This document shows positions 51,610 to 59,478 of a stretch of DNA of 64,000 nt, piece after piece; positions within the stretch are counted from its first letter, which is position 1, and each line of letters opens with the position of its first letter. The DNA comes from Porphyromonadaceae bacterium UBA7087. GTDB lineage: Bacteria; Bacteroidota; Bacteroidia; Bacteroidales; Muribaculaceae. Both the position numbers and the translations under genes were made by a program. The DNA is taken from assembly GCA_002493515.1 (NCBI GenBank), contig DKYZ01000056.1, forward strand, positions 13,245 through 77,244. Reading direction: 5' to 3'. The notes beneath the pieces are model-generated. The model had not been told where the DNA came from. It searched no databases and was given only the letters and a program-made list of their open reading frames with translations.

Positions 51610-54032
51610 GAGGGTTTACTTTAGCAGCTGCGCTCATGGGCGTGCTCGGAATGTGCCAGTCGGTAACTGCGGAATACATTGGAGACGGAACCCGGATAGA
51701 CTATTTTAATGGCAAGGGAGAGCGTTTCAGTTCAAGCTATGCTGAGCCGGGAGGCCAGCTTTATTTCGATGTTCGGAATAATCCCGAGGAGGGATTCGTG
51801 GTATCCAATTCCTATCTCATGGGGGAGGATACGTATATCGGAGCCATGAAGTTCATACCATGGGGCGTGGAGAGTTATCCGGTGAATATAATAAACGAAA
51901 GTCCTGGGAATATAGAGGTGGGCTATGATATTTTGCAAGAGCAAAAGAATCAGGGGATGAATCACAGAGTGTCGTCGCAGGATGGGTCTGCAGATGTCTT
52001 GTGTGGCTCCGGATTGCGCTTTATTATAAGGGTTCCGGAGGGAACGTATCCGGTTTTTTCGATAAATCTGGAATATACTGGACTGAACTGGGACGGGAAT
52101 CGGAGTTGGGTTGAGTACCGAGGTCTTGGCCTGAGCGAATTGGGAAAGATGTGGTATGTAGATCAGCGTCTTGCCACTGATATGCAGTCAAGAGCCGTTT
52201 TGGCTGAGAGGCTGAGCGGCAACGGACAGTTCAACAGGGTTGAGGGGGAATCCAATGTCTGGACATTTGATTTTACAATGCCCAATGAGTCGATAGCAGT
52301 CAGGGTGTCGTATGAACGCCCCGACAATGAGCTTCTGCGGCAGTCTGTGCTTATGGCTCTTTGCGAACTGTATGTCCAACACCGTGGAATAGACTACAAC
52401 AGCAATAGTGGGGATCCATGGGTTATGAATTATTTCGGAGAAGGGTTGTCGCAGGATTATGTTTCGGAGTTTTTCCATAGGTCATTGCCCTTGCAGCCAA
52501 TGGAATCATTTCTTTCTTCTCAAGGTGTTGTTGTCGCAATACCTTGGGCGAATGCTTTCACTGCGATAGCCCATGCCAATGTGGTTCTCGATAATATCGA
52601 CCGTTATACGGATGCTTCACAGAAAGAACGGGATTTGGCGAGGGCGCAGATGCTTGTCTTGCGTAGCCATTCTTATTTCCGTCTGCTGCAGATTTACGGA
52701 GCCAGATGGGCGGATTCCGACAATGGGAATATGTTTTGTGCCCCGATGGAGACGAGTCTCAATACAGAAAATCTACCACTCTCCACAATGAGGGATATTG
52801 CTGACCGATGTTATGCGGATCTTGACGAGGCAATGGAGATATTCGGCAGGAATGATTTCAAAAGGGAGCATATGATCCAGCCTGACATGGATGTGGCCCG
52901 TGGTGTCAAGATGCGTATTGCCATGCTGCGTGAGGACTGGCAGGTATCTAAGGATATGGCAGAGAAAATCTTGATTGACAAGCCGTTGACAACTAATGAA
53001 GAGCTGCAGGCTGGTTTCTTCTCTGACAACCCCGGTTGGATATGGGGCGCGTATAACGATATGCAAATCTCCGAAGACTATACAAACTATTTGTATTACT
53101 ATACGGCACAGTGTATCTACGCCTGCAATGGAATATATGCCGCTAATTGGATGGTCGGTGGGGGAGGCATTGACAAAGATCTGTATCTGTCAATTTCTGA
53201 AGGTGACGTTCGCCGTTCTCTTTTCGCCATGCCCGACCAATTGGCCGAAATAAAAAGGATCCATTATAGTGAATGGGCTACTTGGTATAACAGCATGATG
53301 GTAGATGCCAATACGCTTTTGGCGTCGATGGATGGACATATGGGAACACCCTCGCAGCTTATATCCTCGCTATACGAGGACAGAAAACCCGCCGGAGTTG
53401 ACTTTCCGGCGTTCAGTATGGGAGAAGTGTTTAATAGTGTTCCTGTTCAGTTTGGAGCTCAGGTGAAGTTCTACAGTCCGACATCCTATTATGGAAGCGC
53501 GGCCACATTGTTCATGCGCTCGGAGGAAGCCCTTCTCTCCCTGGCGGAGGCTTGTTGCCAGTTGGGCGATGAGGCTGCGGCCCGTGAGTGGCTGACAAAG
53601 CTTAACGCCATGCGTTGCGAGGGGTATTCGTGCACTGTTTCTGGATTGGATCTTCTTGCGGAGATACGTAACACACGCAAGATTGAGCTTTGGGGTGAGG
53701 GTCACAGCTGGTTCGACCAGAAGCGTTGGAACATTCCTATTTCAAAAAGGGTGTGGATAGAGGGAGACGAGACCTCGGGCAACTGGTTTACGGATTCTGT
53801 TGCTGAGACACCGTTGGATTATGCCAATGGGTGGCGGTGTCCCGTACCGGCATATTATGTGCGACAGAATCCGCTTGTGGATATCAAGAGTCTCGGCTAT
53901 ACCGGAGTGACTGGATATGAGATGTCATCGCAGCTCCCGGCCCTGCAAAAAGAGGGGAGTGGCTCCTGTCTGCGTAATGTCCTTGTAGATATGTCGGTTA
54001 TTGGGAAACCGATAAAAGCGGACATACGATGA
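51606..54032 (+). CDS. SusD/RagB-like protein with added N-terminal beta domain, not a typical lipoprotein
   Basis: 808 residues against about 500-600 for ordinary SusD proteins. Signal peptide about 1-22 (ending SVTA); the only nearby cysteine sits in VLGMC with Met before it, not a standard lipobox. Residues about 25-240 form an extra beta-rich region ending FTMPNESIAVRVSY (from 223), the hallmark end of InlB B-repeat-like modules. The rest is SusD-like: WANAFTAIAHANVVLDNID, LRSHSYFRLLQIYGA, IRNTRKIELWGEGHSWFD and VPAYYVRQNP. SusD proteins bind glycans and lid a SusC channel, but no SusC lies nearby. Co-translated with the small CTD protein; the pair may form a surface or secreted binding complex (inference). 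Confidence 0.83.
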   Translation: MRGFTLAAALMGVLGMCQSVTAEYIGDGTRIDYFNGKGERFSSSYAEPGGQLYFDVRNNPEEGFVVSNSYLMGEDTYIGAMKFIPWGVESYPVNIINESPGNIEVGYDILQEQKNQGMNHRVSSQDGSADVLCGSGLRFIIRVPEGTYPVFSINLEYTGLNWDGNRSWVEYRGLGLSELGKMWYVDQRLATDMQSRAVLAERLSGNGQFNRVEGESNVWTFDFTMPNESIAVRVSYERPDNELLRQSVLMALCELYVQHRGIDYNSNSGDPWVMNYFGEGLSQDYVSEFFHRSLPLQPMESFLSSQGVVVAIPWANAFTAIAHANVVLDNIDRYTDASQKERDLARAQMLVLRSHSYFRLLQIYGARWADSDNGNMFCAPMETSLNTENLPLSTMRDIADRCYADLDEAMEIFGRNDFKREHMIQPDMDVARGVKMRIAMLREDWQVSKDMAEKILIDKPLTTNEELQAGFFSDNPGWIWGAYNDMQISEDYTNYLYYYTAQCIYACNGIYAANWMVGGGGIDKDLYLSISEGDVRRSLFAMPDQLAEIKRIHYSEWATWYNSMMVDANTLLASMDGHMGTPSQLISSLYEDRKPAGVDFPAFSMGEVFNSVPVQFGAQVKFYSPTSYYGSAATLFMRSEEALLSLAEACCQLGDEAAAREWLTKLNAMRCEGYSCTVSGLDLLAEIRNTRKIELWGEGHSWFDQKRWNIPISKRVWIEGDETSGNWFTDSVAETPLDYANGWRCPVPAYYVRQNPLVDIKSLGYTGVTGYEMSSQLPALQKEGSGSCLRNVLVDMSVIGKPIKADIR

Positions 54033-54060
54033 CTATAGCGTGACAATATATCATTTACCG

Positions 54061-54099
54061 GGGACTACGTCGGCCAGAACTGTCGTAGTCCCTGTTTTT
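54061..54099 (+). terminator. Terminator of the CTD-SusD operon
   Basis: Arms GGGACTACG (54061-54069) and CGTAGTCCC (54084-54092), followed by TGTTTTT: a classical intrinsic terminator 28 bases after the SusD stop. Confidence 0.85.
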
Positions 54100-54147
54100 C
54101 GTTATATGACGTTGAGGGGCTGATGATATGCGAGCCTGGCGAGGGTT

Positions 54148-54185
54148 ATTCATCTGTCAAGCCACGCCTTGAAACCGGCGATAAG
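54148..54185 (-). pseudogene. Relic of a LytTR gene 3' end
   Basis: ATTCATCTGT-AAGCCACGCCTTGAAA at 50198-50223 recurs here with one inserted base (C at 54158 on the plus strand) and a few changes beyond. On the minus strand it reads I-A-G-F-K-A-W-L, then the insertion shifts the frame; removing it restores T-D-E-stop exactly as in the gene at 50196. No other part of a LytTR gene is visible, since the SpoU methyltransferase gene begins its stop codon at 54187. Confidence 0.7.
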
Positions 54186-54186
54186 T

Positions 54187-54996
54187 TTAATCGTAATTCG
54201 GTTTGCGTAGTTGCCAGAAGGCGATGGCGGCTGCCGAGGCTACATTGAGGGAGTCCACGCCGTGGGCCATGGGGATCATCACGGTGTAATCTGCGCCATG
54301 GATCGCCTCTTTCGGAAGGCCATCGCCTTCGGTGCCCATGATTATGGCCAGACGCGGTTCCGACATCAGAGCCAGGTCGTCTATACCTATGGAATTGCAG
54401 TCGAGAGCCATGGCGGCAGTCCTGAAACCGAGTTCATGCAGCTTCGTGAGCGGAGAGTCTATCCACGTCCAGGGCACAAGAAAAACCGAACCCATCGACA
54501 CACGCACCGAGCGGCGGTTGAGCGGGTCGCATGAATCGCGGGTCAGCAACACCGCATCTATCCCCAAAGCAGCCGCCGCACGGAAAATCGCCCCGATGTT
54601 GGTGGTGTCAACCACTCCGTGGATGACCACAACACGGCTCGCATCACGGCATACCTCCTCGACACTTCTCTCCGCCGGACGCCGCATGGCGCACAATACG
54701 CCGCGCGTAAGCTTATAGCCCGTCAGCGAGGCGAGAAGCTCCCTTTCCCCGGTGTAAACCGGAATATCCCCGCAACGTTCAATGATTCCCGCGGCATCCC
54801 CCTCTATATGCCGGCGCTCGCAGAGCAGGCTCACCGGCTCCATTCCGGAGTCAAGAGCCGTATTTATCACCTTGGGACTCTCCACGATGAAGAGAGCCTC
54901 GGCGGGATTCAGACGGTTGCGGAGCTGGGCCTCCGTGAGCGCGGCAAACACCTCCACCCCCGGATGGCCCAGCGTAGTTATCTCTATGACGTTCAT
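54187..54996 (-). CDS. SpoU/TrmH-family RNA methyltransferase
   Basis: 269 residues. An N-terminal substrate-binding domain (about 1-100, with LRNRLNPAEALFIVESPKVI) precedes the SPOUT domain: motif 1 VDTTNIGAIFRAAAALGIDAVLL near 130-152, motif 2 AIIMGTEGDGLPKE near 212, motif 3 IPMAHGVDSLNVASAAAIAFW near 237. These form the knotted SAM site. Members 2'-O-methylate rRNA or tRNA; whether the target is 23S rRNA (RlmB-like) or tRNA is open. Twelve bases downstream of the aminopeptidase P gene, so probably co-transcribed. Confidence 0.92.
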   Translation of the reverse strand: MNVIEITTLGHPGVEVFAALTEAQLRNRLNPAEALFIVESPKVINTALDSGMEPVSLLCERRHIEGDAAGIIERCGDIPVYTGERELLASLTGYKLTRGVLCAMRRPAERSVEEVCRDASRVVVIHGVVDTTNIGAIFRAAAALGIDAVLLTRDSCDPLNRRSVRVSMGSVFLVPWTWIDSPLTKLHELGFRTAAMALDCNSIGIDDLALMSEPRLAIIMGTEGDGLPKEAIHGADYTVMIPMAHGVDSLNVASAAAIAFWQLRKPNYD

Positions 54997-55008
54997 TCAA
55001 TCTATTGT

Positions 55009-56382
55009 TCAGCGCATGGCCTCCACCTCCTCGGTGGTCAAAGGAATCTTCTTTCCGAGGCGGCGTGCGCCATCGGCTGTGATGAGATAGTCCTCCTCGT
55101 TGCGGATGCCCGAGAAATCACGCCATTTGTCAAGCTCACCATAATTGATGAAATCGGCGAAACGCTTCTCGCCTCCCCAATAGTCGATAAGCTCGGGAAT
55201 GAAATACACGCCCGGCTCTATCGTCAGCACAAAGCCCTCCTCGAGCTCGCGGCCAAGGCGAAGCGACTTGCGTCCGAACTGAGTGCTCTTCGGGCGGCCA
55301 CCATAGCCTACCCATACCTCGCCGAGATTCTCCATGTCATGCACGTCGAGACCCATCATGTGGCCCAGACCGCACGGGAAGAACATCGCGTGAGCACCGG
55401 CCTTCACAGCCTCGGCAGCATCTCCTCGCACGATTCCAAGACCTTTGAGACCATCCCAGATCACCTCCGCAGCCTTGTCGTAGACCTTCTCGAAGGGAAC
55501 TCCAGGGCGCAGCATATCTACAGCGGCGAGATGCGAGGCCACCTGGATGTCGTATATCAGCTTCTGGCGCTCAGTGAACTTACGCCCGGCGCAGATGGTG
55601 GATGACATATCTCCGGCGTAACCCTCCGGAGTCTCCGCCCCGGCGTCAACAAGCAGCATGTCGCCCTCCTTTATGATATTTGTGTGGATATGGTTGTGGA
55701 GCGTCTGACCGTTGACCGTGGCGATTGTAGGGAACGACAGGGGATACCCGTTTCTTGCAGCCACCTCCTCAAGCGCGGCCGCAACCTCGCACTCCCTCAT
55801 GCCTATGCGCGTGGCTTTCGTGGCCTCGATATGCATGTCGGCCGTTACGTCGCATGCCTTCTCGATCTCGGCGATCTCCTCCGGCTGCTTGTGGTTGCGC
55901 AGGTCTACCACACCTTTGATAAACTCCACCGAGGGCGTGTCGGCTCCCGGCAGAATGCCGAGCATATCGTAGAGCTTCACGCGGTGGGCGTCGCGGTAGG
56001 GGGGAAGGTAATGTATCCTCTGGCCGGCATTCTTTGCCTTGGCAAGATACTCCTTTATGGCGGCGTGCGGACGCGTATCGCTTATCCCCGCCATCTCGGC
56101 CTTCTCGCGGATGGTGGGCTGGTTGCCCATCCACACTATGTGGTCGATGCTCAGCTCGTCGCCGAAGATGATCTCGCGGTCGTTGTCTATGTCGATCACG
56201 GCGTCAAGCCCCGCATAGGGCTGACCGAAGAAATAGAGGAATGTGGAGTCCTGGCGGAAGGGATATGTGTTATCGGCGTAGTTCACGCCCGTATCGTCGT
56301 TGCCCAGGAACAGGAGCAGTCCGGAGCCTATCGACTTCTTCAGTTGCTCGCGGCGTCTGCGGTAGATTTCTTTGTCAAACAT
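55009..56382 (-). CDS. Aminopeptidase P family metallopeptidase (Xaa-Pro aminopeptidase)
   Basis: 457 residues; start ATG 56382 (MFDKEIYRRRREQL), the upstream ATG 56445 giving only an unconserved extension. N-terminal AMP_N domain (SGLLLFLGNDDTGVNYADNTYPFRQDSTFLYFFG, about 19-52) and C-terminal pita-bread domain with metal ligands in LLVDAGAETPEGYAGDMSSTI (two Asp), GLGHMMGLDVHD (His) and FVLTIEPGVYF (Glu), plus a final Glu near 427. Removes N-terminal residues in front of proline. Own promoter at 56443-56473. Confidence 0.94.
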   Translation of the reverse strand: MFDKEIYRRRREQLKKSIGSGLLLFLGNDDTGVNYADNTYPFRQDSTFLYFFGQPYAGLDAVIDIDNDREIIFGDELSIDHIVWMGNQPTIREKAEMAGISDTRPHAAIKEYLAKAKNAGQRIHYLPPYRDAHRVKLYDMLGILPGADTPSVEFIKGVVDLRNHKQPEEIAEIEKACDVTADMHIEATKATRIGMRECEVAAALEEVAARNGYPLSFPTIATVNGQTLHNHIHTNIIKEGDMLLVDAGAETPEGYAGDMSSTICAGRKFTERQKLIYDIQVASHLAAVDMLRPGVPFEKVYDKAAEVIWDGLKGLGIVRGDAAEAVKAGAHAMFFPCGLGHMMGLDVHDMENLGEVWVGYGGRPKSTQFGRKSLRLGRELEEGFVLTIEPGVYFIPELIDYWGGEKRFADFINYGELDKWRDFSGIRNEEDYLITADGARRLGKKIPLTTEEVEAMR

Positions 56383-56442
56383 TGTCTTTCGGTTTAGTTC
56401 ATTCCCCTCAGGCATTAAAAAAGCGGGGAATACAATTCTCCG

Positions 56443-56473
56443 CAAAAATAGGTAAAAAATATCGAACCGTCAA
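56443..56473 (-). promoter_or_regulatory. Promoter of the aminopeptidase P-SpoU operon
   Basis: On the minus strand TTG (56473-56471), 20 bases, TATTTTTG (56450-56443), matching the consensus. The aminopeptidase start lies 60 bases downstream. Confidence 0.6.
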
Positions 56474-56496
56474 TTTCCCCGCGAAAAAAGTGAGGG

Positions 56497-57426
56497 TCAG
56501 TGTCCCCGGTTTTCAGGTATCACAAGTTTCAACGTGGAGTCCTGCTGCATCTGCGGATGCGGTCTGGGTTCAGCCACATAGTCGAGCCAATAGATTCTCT
56601 CCACGGGGCGCGATATCGTGTCGTTCTGTGGAGTCACTACCGTGATGGTCGGTTCCGAGTCGTCGGAGGAGTCCATATAATAGTCAGCGGTCGTGCCTTT
56701 GCCGTCGTCGAAATGAAACCAGCGTGTGTCGGCCGAGCCCTCCGAGTGCCTGCTGCCTTTAAGAATCTTTCCCGGATATCCGTGGAGGTCGCTGTCGTGT
56801 CCGTAGACTGCCATACGGAAGATAAGCGTCTCCTCATCCTCCGTCGATTCCAGGGAATCCGGGCTGACGTTCCCGTTCTGAAGGTCGATACGGTAAATTG
56901 TGCCGTCGGAAGTTCCCATCAGGCACATCTCGGGAGTCCATCCCTCCCTCAGCGAGGGGTGGAGGCTTTCCATCTCCCGCTTCGCCAGAATATCCCTCAG
57001 GGCTTTCTCTGCCTCCGAGAGATAATTCACGGAATAAAGCTGCCCGTCGACCCATAGATAGCGTCCGTCGTCAAGAGTCCATCCCCGCCATCCTACCTCC
57101 GTCCATCTGCTCGGGTCGGCATCCTTGAGAATCTTCTTCAGGGAGTCGTCGACCATGACCGGAAAATATGATGCCATCTCTGCCGAATCCTTTATGTTCT
57201 TAAGAGGATAGGGGCGTTCCAACGGATAACTCACCTTCGAGGCGAACGTGGCGCGGTCGTTGGTTTCCACGGCCTTTATTATGTCAGGCACTGTGGCGGG
57301 GAGCGTGTCGTTGGTCTCCGTCATATCGGAAGAGATGTCCGAGGAGCGTTTTTCCTTTGAACATCCTCCGAGCGTGAGGCAGAGCAGTGTCAGGAAGGAT
57401 AATATGATTGATGCTGAATTGTGCAT
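56497..57426 (-). CDS. Lipoprotein of unknown function
   Basis: 309 residues. Lipoprotein signal with lipobox LGGC (Cys near 22), followed by a polar Ser/Asp/Glu-rich linker typical of exported Bacteroidota lipoproteins. The first part (about 45-150) contains VPDIIKAVETNDRATFASKVSYPLERPYPL, like small helical domains seen in periplasmic hypothetical proteins. The second part is beta-rich with YRIDLQNG and DYYMDSSDD. No enzyme motif was recognised. Alone on the minus strand between aminopeptidase P and the GH24 lysozyme. Confidence 0.8.
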   Translation of the reverse strand: MHNSASIILSFLTLLCLTLGGCSKEKRSSDISSDMTETNDTLPATVPDIIKAVETNDRATFASKVSYPLERPYPLKNIKDSAEMASYFPVMVDDSLKKILKDADPSRWTEVGWRGWTLDDGRYLWVDGQLYSVNYLSEAEKALRDILAKREMESLHPSLREGWTPEMCLMGTSDGTIYRIDLQNGNVSPDSLESTEDEETLIFRMAVYGHDSDLHGYPGKILKGSRHSEGSADTRWFHFDDGKGTTADYYMDSSDDSEPTITVVTPQNDTISRPVERIYWLDYVAEPRPHPQMQQDSTLKLVIPENRGH

Positions 57427-57534
57427 GATTTGTGACGGATTTACTGATTGTATTTTTCTTATGACTCTTGTTTAAACAAATGTCCACGGATTTTGGCGTT
57501 GCCGTTGACAGAAAAACTTGATTCCATCTATTTG

Positions 57535-58020
57535 TCAAGGAATAAACAGCTTTTCAAATTCCTCCGTGCGGCGTCGTTTTATCTGCGCGTGCTCCTTTCC
57601 CCGGTAGCGGCAGTGGGATATGTAGCTGCTGCGTATGTCGCGGTTGCCGGCCTTGAGTTTCTTCACCACAGAAGATCGGTTTACCGCCCCGTGGCCTATG
57701 TTGTAGGCCAGGGCCGCGAGCAAAAGGGAGTCTTTTCCGTAGGAGCGGTAGATTCTGCACAGCTTGCGCAGGTCCTTGCGCAGCAGCGCGTCGGCCTCTT
57801 TTTCCGTCAGGGCCTTCTTGCGGCTGTATTTCTCGCCGGGAAGCACTTTATGTCCGTAGCCTACCAGCGGCCAGTGTCTGGGCTTGTGGAGAGTCTCGTA
57901 TTTCTTTATTATCTCCACTGTCTGCTCAAACATATCGGTCTTCGGCGCTCCTTGCCGGGCGGCAGCCATAAGGGCCAGGGAAACAATGACTCCCGTTATG
58001 ATTATAATGAATTTCCTCAT
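57535..58020 (-). CDS. GH24-type lysozyme (phage-like muramidase), secreted
   Basis: 161 residues from ATG 58020; the longer frame from 58110 lacks a sensible signal. Signal peptide or anchor about 4-22. The domain has IIKKYETLHKP with the expected catalytic Glu, WPLVGYGHKV (the Y-G-H/T turn of T4-type lysozymes), LTEKEADALLRKDL and LAALAYNIGHGAV, all family hallmarks. Bacteroidota chromosomes often carry such short lysozymes outside prophages, and no other phage gene is near. Probably acts on peptidoglycan in the periplasm. Confidence 0.83.
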   Translation of the reverse strand: MRKFIIIITGVIVSLALMAAARQGAPKTDMFEQTVEIIKKYETLHKPRHWPLVGYGHKVLPGEKYSRKKALTEKEADALLRKDLRKLCRIYRSYGKDSLLLAALAYNIGHGAVNRSSVVKKLKAGNRDIRSSYISHCRYRGKEHAQIKRRRTEEFEKLFIP

Positions 58021-58145
58021 GATAGTCTTGGATATATACCGGTGGCGCAGGGTCGGAACGCCCCGCGACACTGTCTTAGTATTAAGGCCGCAAGCTTGAT
58101 ATATGTTCACTCCGGAAGGCCCGAAACGCCTTCAGACGCACTTTT

Positions 58146-58169
58146 TTAATATTTGTTTGTTAATATTAA
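58146..58169. promoter_or_regulatory. Palindromic site upstream of corA
   Basis: Perfect inverted repeat TTAATATT (58146-58153) / AATATTAA (58162-58169) with an 8-base spacer, 90 bases before the corA start. It has the size and symmetry of a dimeric regulator site; the regulator is unknown. Confidence 0.35.
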
Positions 58170-58259
58170 GACCGTATTGCATTGCGGAGGCAGTGATCCG
58201 GGGCATTCTGAAACGCCCGCGGACGCCGCGCAACAGGAATCGACAGATACCGACAGAAA

Positions 58260-59183
58260 ATGCAGAGATATTATTACAGCGACAAGGGTTTCGTGGAGAG
58301 CGCCGACTGGAGCAAAGGCGACTGGATCGACGTGGAGTGTCCCGACGAGAGCGACCGGCGTTTCCTCATCGACAAGCTCGGTGTGCCTGAGATGTTCCTG
58401 GAATATCTCGGCGATATCGACGAGCGTCCGCGCATAGAGAGGGAGGGGGAATGGCAGATGGCAATCGTGCGCATACCCGTGGAAAGCGACGACAAGGGAG
58501 CCCCCTTCACGACTGTGCCTCTCGGAATCATCAGCAATCCCAGCGGAGTGCTCCTGACTCTGTGTTACCATCCCAACGCCATGATTCCTGATTTTGTCGA
58601 CCATACCCGGAGAAAACAGATAAAGATAGAGCATCTGGCCAATTTCGTGCTGAGAATAATATATTCCACGGCGTTCTGGTATCTGAAATATCTGAAAATG
58701 CTCACCAATGACGTCACCGGGGCCGAAAAACACCTGGAGCGGAGCATCCGCAACGACGACCTCATATGGCTAATGCACCTTCAGCGCTCGCTCGTGTTTT
58801 TCAGCACCGGCATCAAGGGCAACATAACCCTGCTCGACAGGTTGCAGCGCATTTACGGCAACCAGATTGACCCCGAGCTGATGGAGGATGTGGAGATAGA
58901 GCTCAAGCAGGCCGACACCACGGTGGATATCTACACAGATATCCTCGAAGGGACCATGGATTCCTTTGCATCGATCATCTCCAACAATGTCAACGGCATA
59001 ATGAAGCGTATGACAGGGCTTTCGATTATCCTTATGGTCCCCACGTTCATAGCAAGCCTTTATGGCATGAACGTCGACATCCTGATCGGAGGCAGCCGCT
59101 ATGCCTTCTGGATAATACTTCTCCTGGCTTTCATTCTGACAGCTCTTGCTTTCCTGGTGCTGCGGCATATAAAGTGGGTGTGA
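58260..59183 (+). CDS. corA: CorA-family magnesium/divalent cation transporter
   Basis: 307 residues. Large N-terminal cytoplasmic funnel domain (about 1-240), then two C-terminal membrane segments (about 248-266 and 277-300) separated by the selectivity motif YGMNVDI, in which GMN is diagnostic of CorA. Forms pentameric channels for Mg2+ (also Co2+/Ni2+). Slightly short but complete. The first residues MQRYYYSDKGFVES fit the family. A palindrome lies upstream, and a small unknown gene follows. Confidence 0.93.
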   Translation: MQRYYYSDKGFVESADWSKGDWIDVECPDESDRRFLIDKLGVPEMFLEYLGDIDERPRIEREGEWQMAIVRIPVESDDKGAPFTTVPLGIISNPSGVLLTLCYHPNAMIPDFVDHTRRKQIKIEHLANFVLRIIYSTAFWYLKYLKMLTNDVTGAEKHLERSIRNDDLIWLMHLQRSLVFFSTGIKGNITLLDRLQRIYGNQIDPELMEDVEIELKQADTTVDIYTDILEGTMDSFASIISNNVNGIMKRMTGLSIILMVPTFIASLYGMNVDILIGGSRYAFWIILLLAFILTALAFLVLRHIKWV

Positions 59184-59201
59184 GCCTTGCGGTCATACCG
59201 T

Positions 59202-59396
59202 ATGTGGATGGGAACAGACTGGTCGCAGCAGGGCAACAACTATCACCGCGACATAACGCGCGACGAGCGCGGCAACATCACTTTTGCGGAGGTGTCAGTG
59301 CTGTATGAGGGCGAATATGACCCCACGGAGCGATTCAGTGTAGAATATGACGGCGACGGCGTCGCCAGGGCGGACGCTCGTCAAAAGCGCTGGTGA
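59202..59396 (+). CDS. Small hypothetical protein downstream of corA
   Basis: About 64 residues from ATG 59202; a TTG at 59187 would add five residues. Acidic and polar, containing GNITFAEVSVLYEGEY and FSVEYDGDG, suggesting a small beta fold. No signal peptide or membrane segment. It lies directly after corA and before a strong terminator, so it is probably co-transcribed. Not recognised; coding status is moderately likely. Confidence 0.45.
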   Translation: MWMGTDWSQQGNNYHRDITRDERGNITFAEVSVLYEGEYDPTERFSVEYDGDGVARADARQKRW

Positions 59397-59425
59397 GATA
59401 AATCACACCGGAATATGAAAAATAT

Positions 59426-59461
59426 GGACGGCCTCCTGCAAAGAGATGCGGGAGGCCGTCC
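59426..59461. terminator. Bidirectional terminator between corA and the channel gene
   Basis: Perfect 11-base arms GGACGGCCTCC (59426-59436) and GGAGGCCGTCC (59451-59461), flanked by AAAAAT on the left and TGTATTTTG on the right, suiting termination in both directions of these convergent genes. Confidence 0.8.
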
Positions 59462-59478
59462 TGTATTTTGTTTATCTG

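Noticed and set aside
57535..58020. Phage-like lysozyme as a sign of a prophage
   Set aside because: No holin, structural, integrase or other phage gene nearby; such lysozymes occur alone in Bacteroidota chromosomes.
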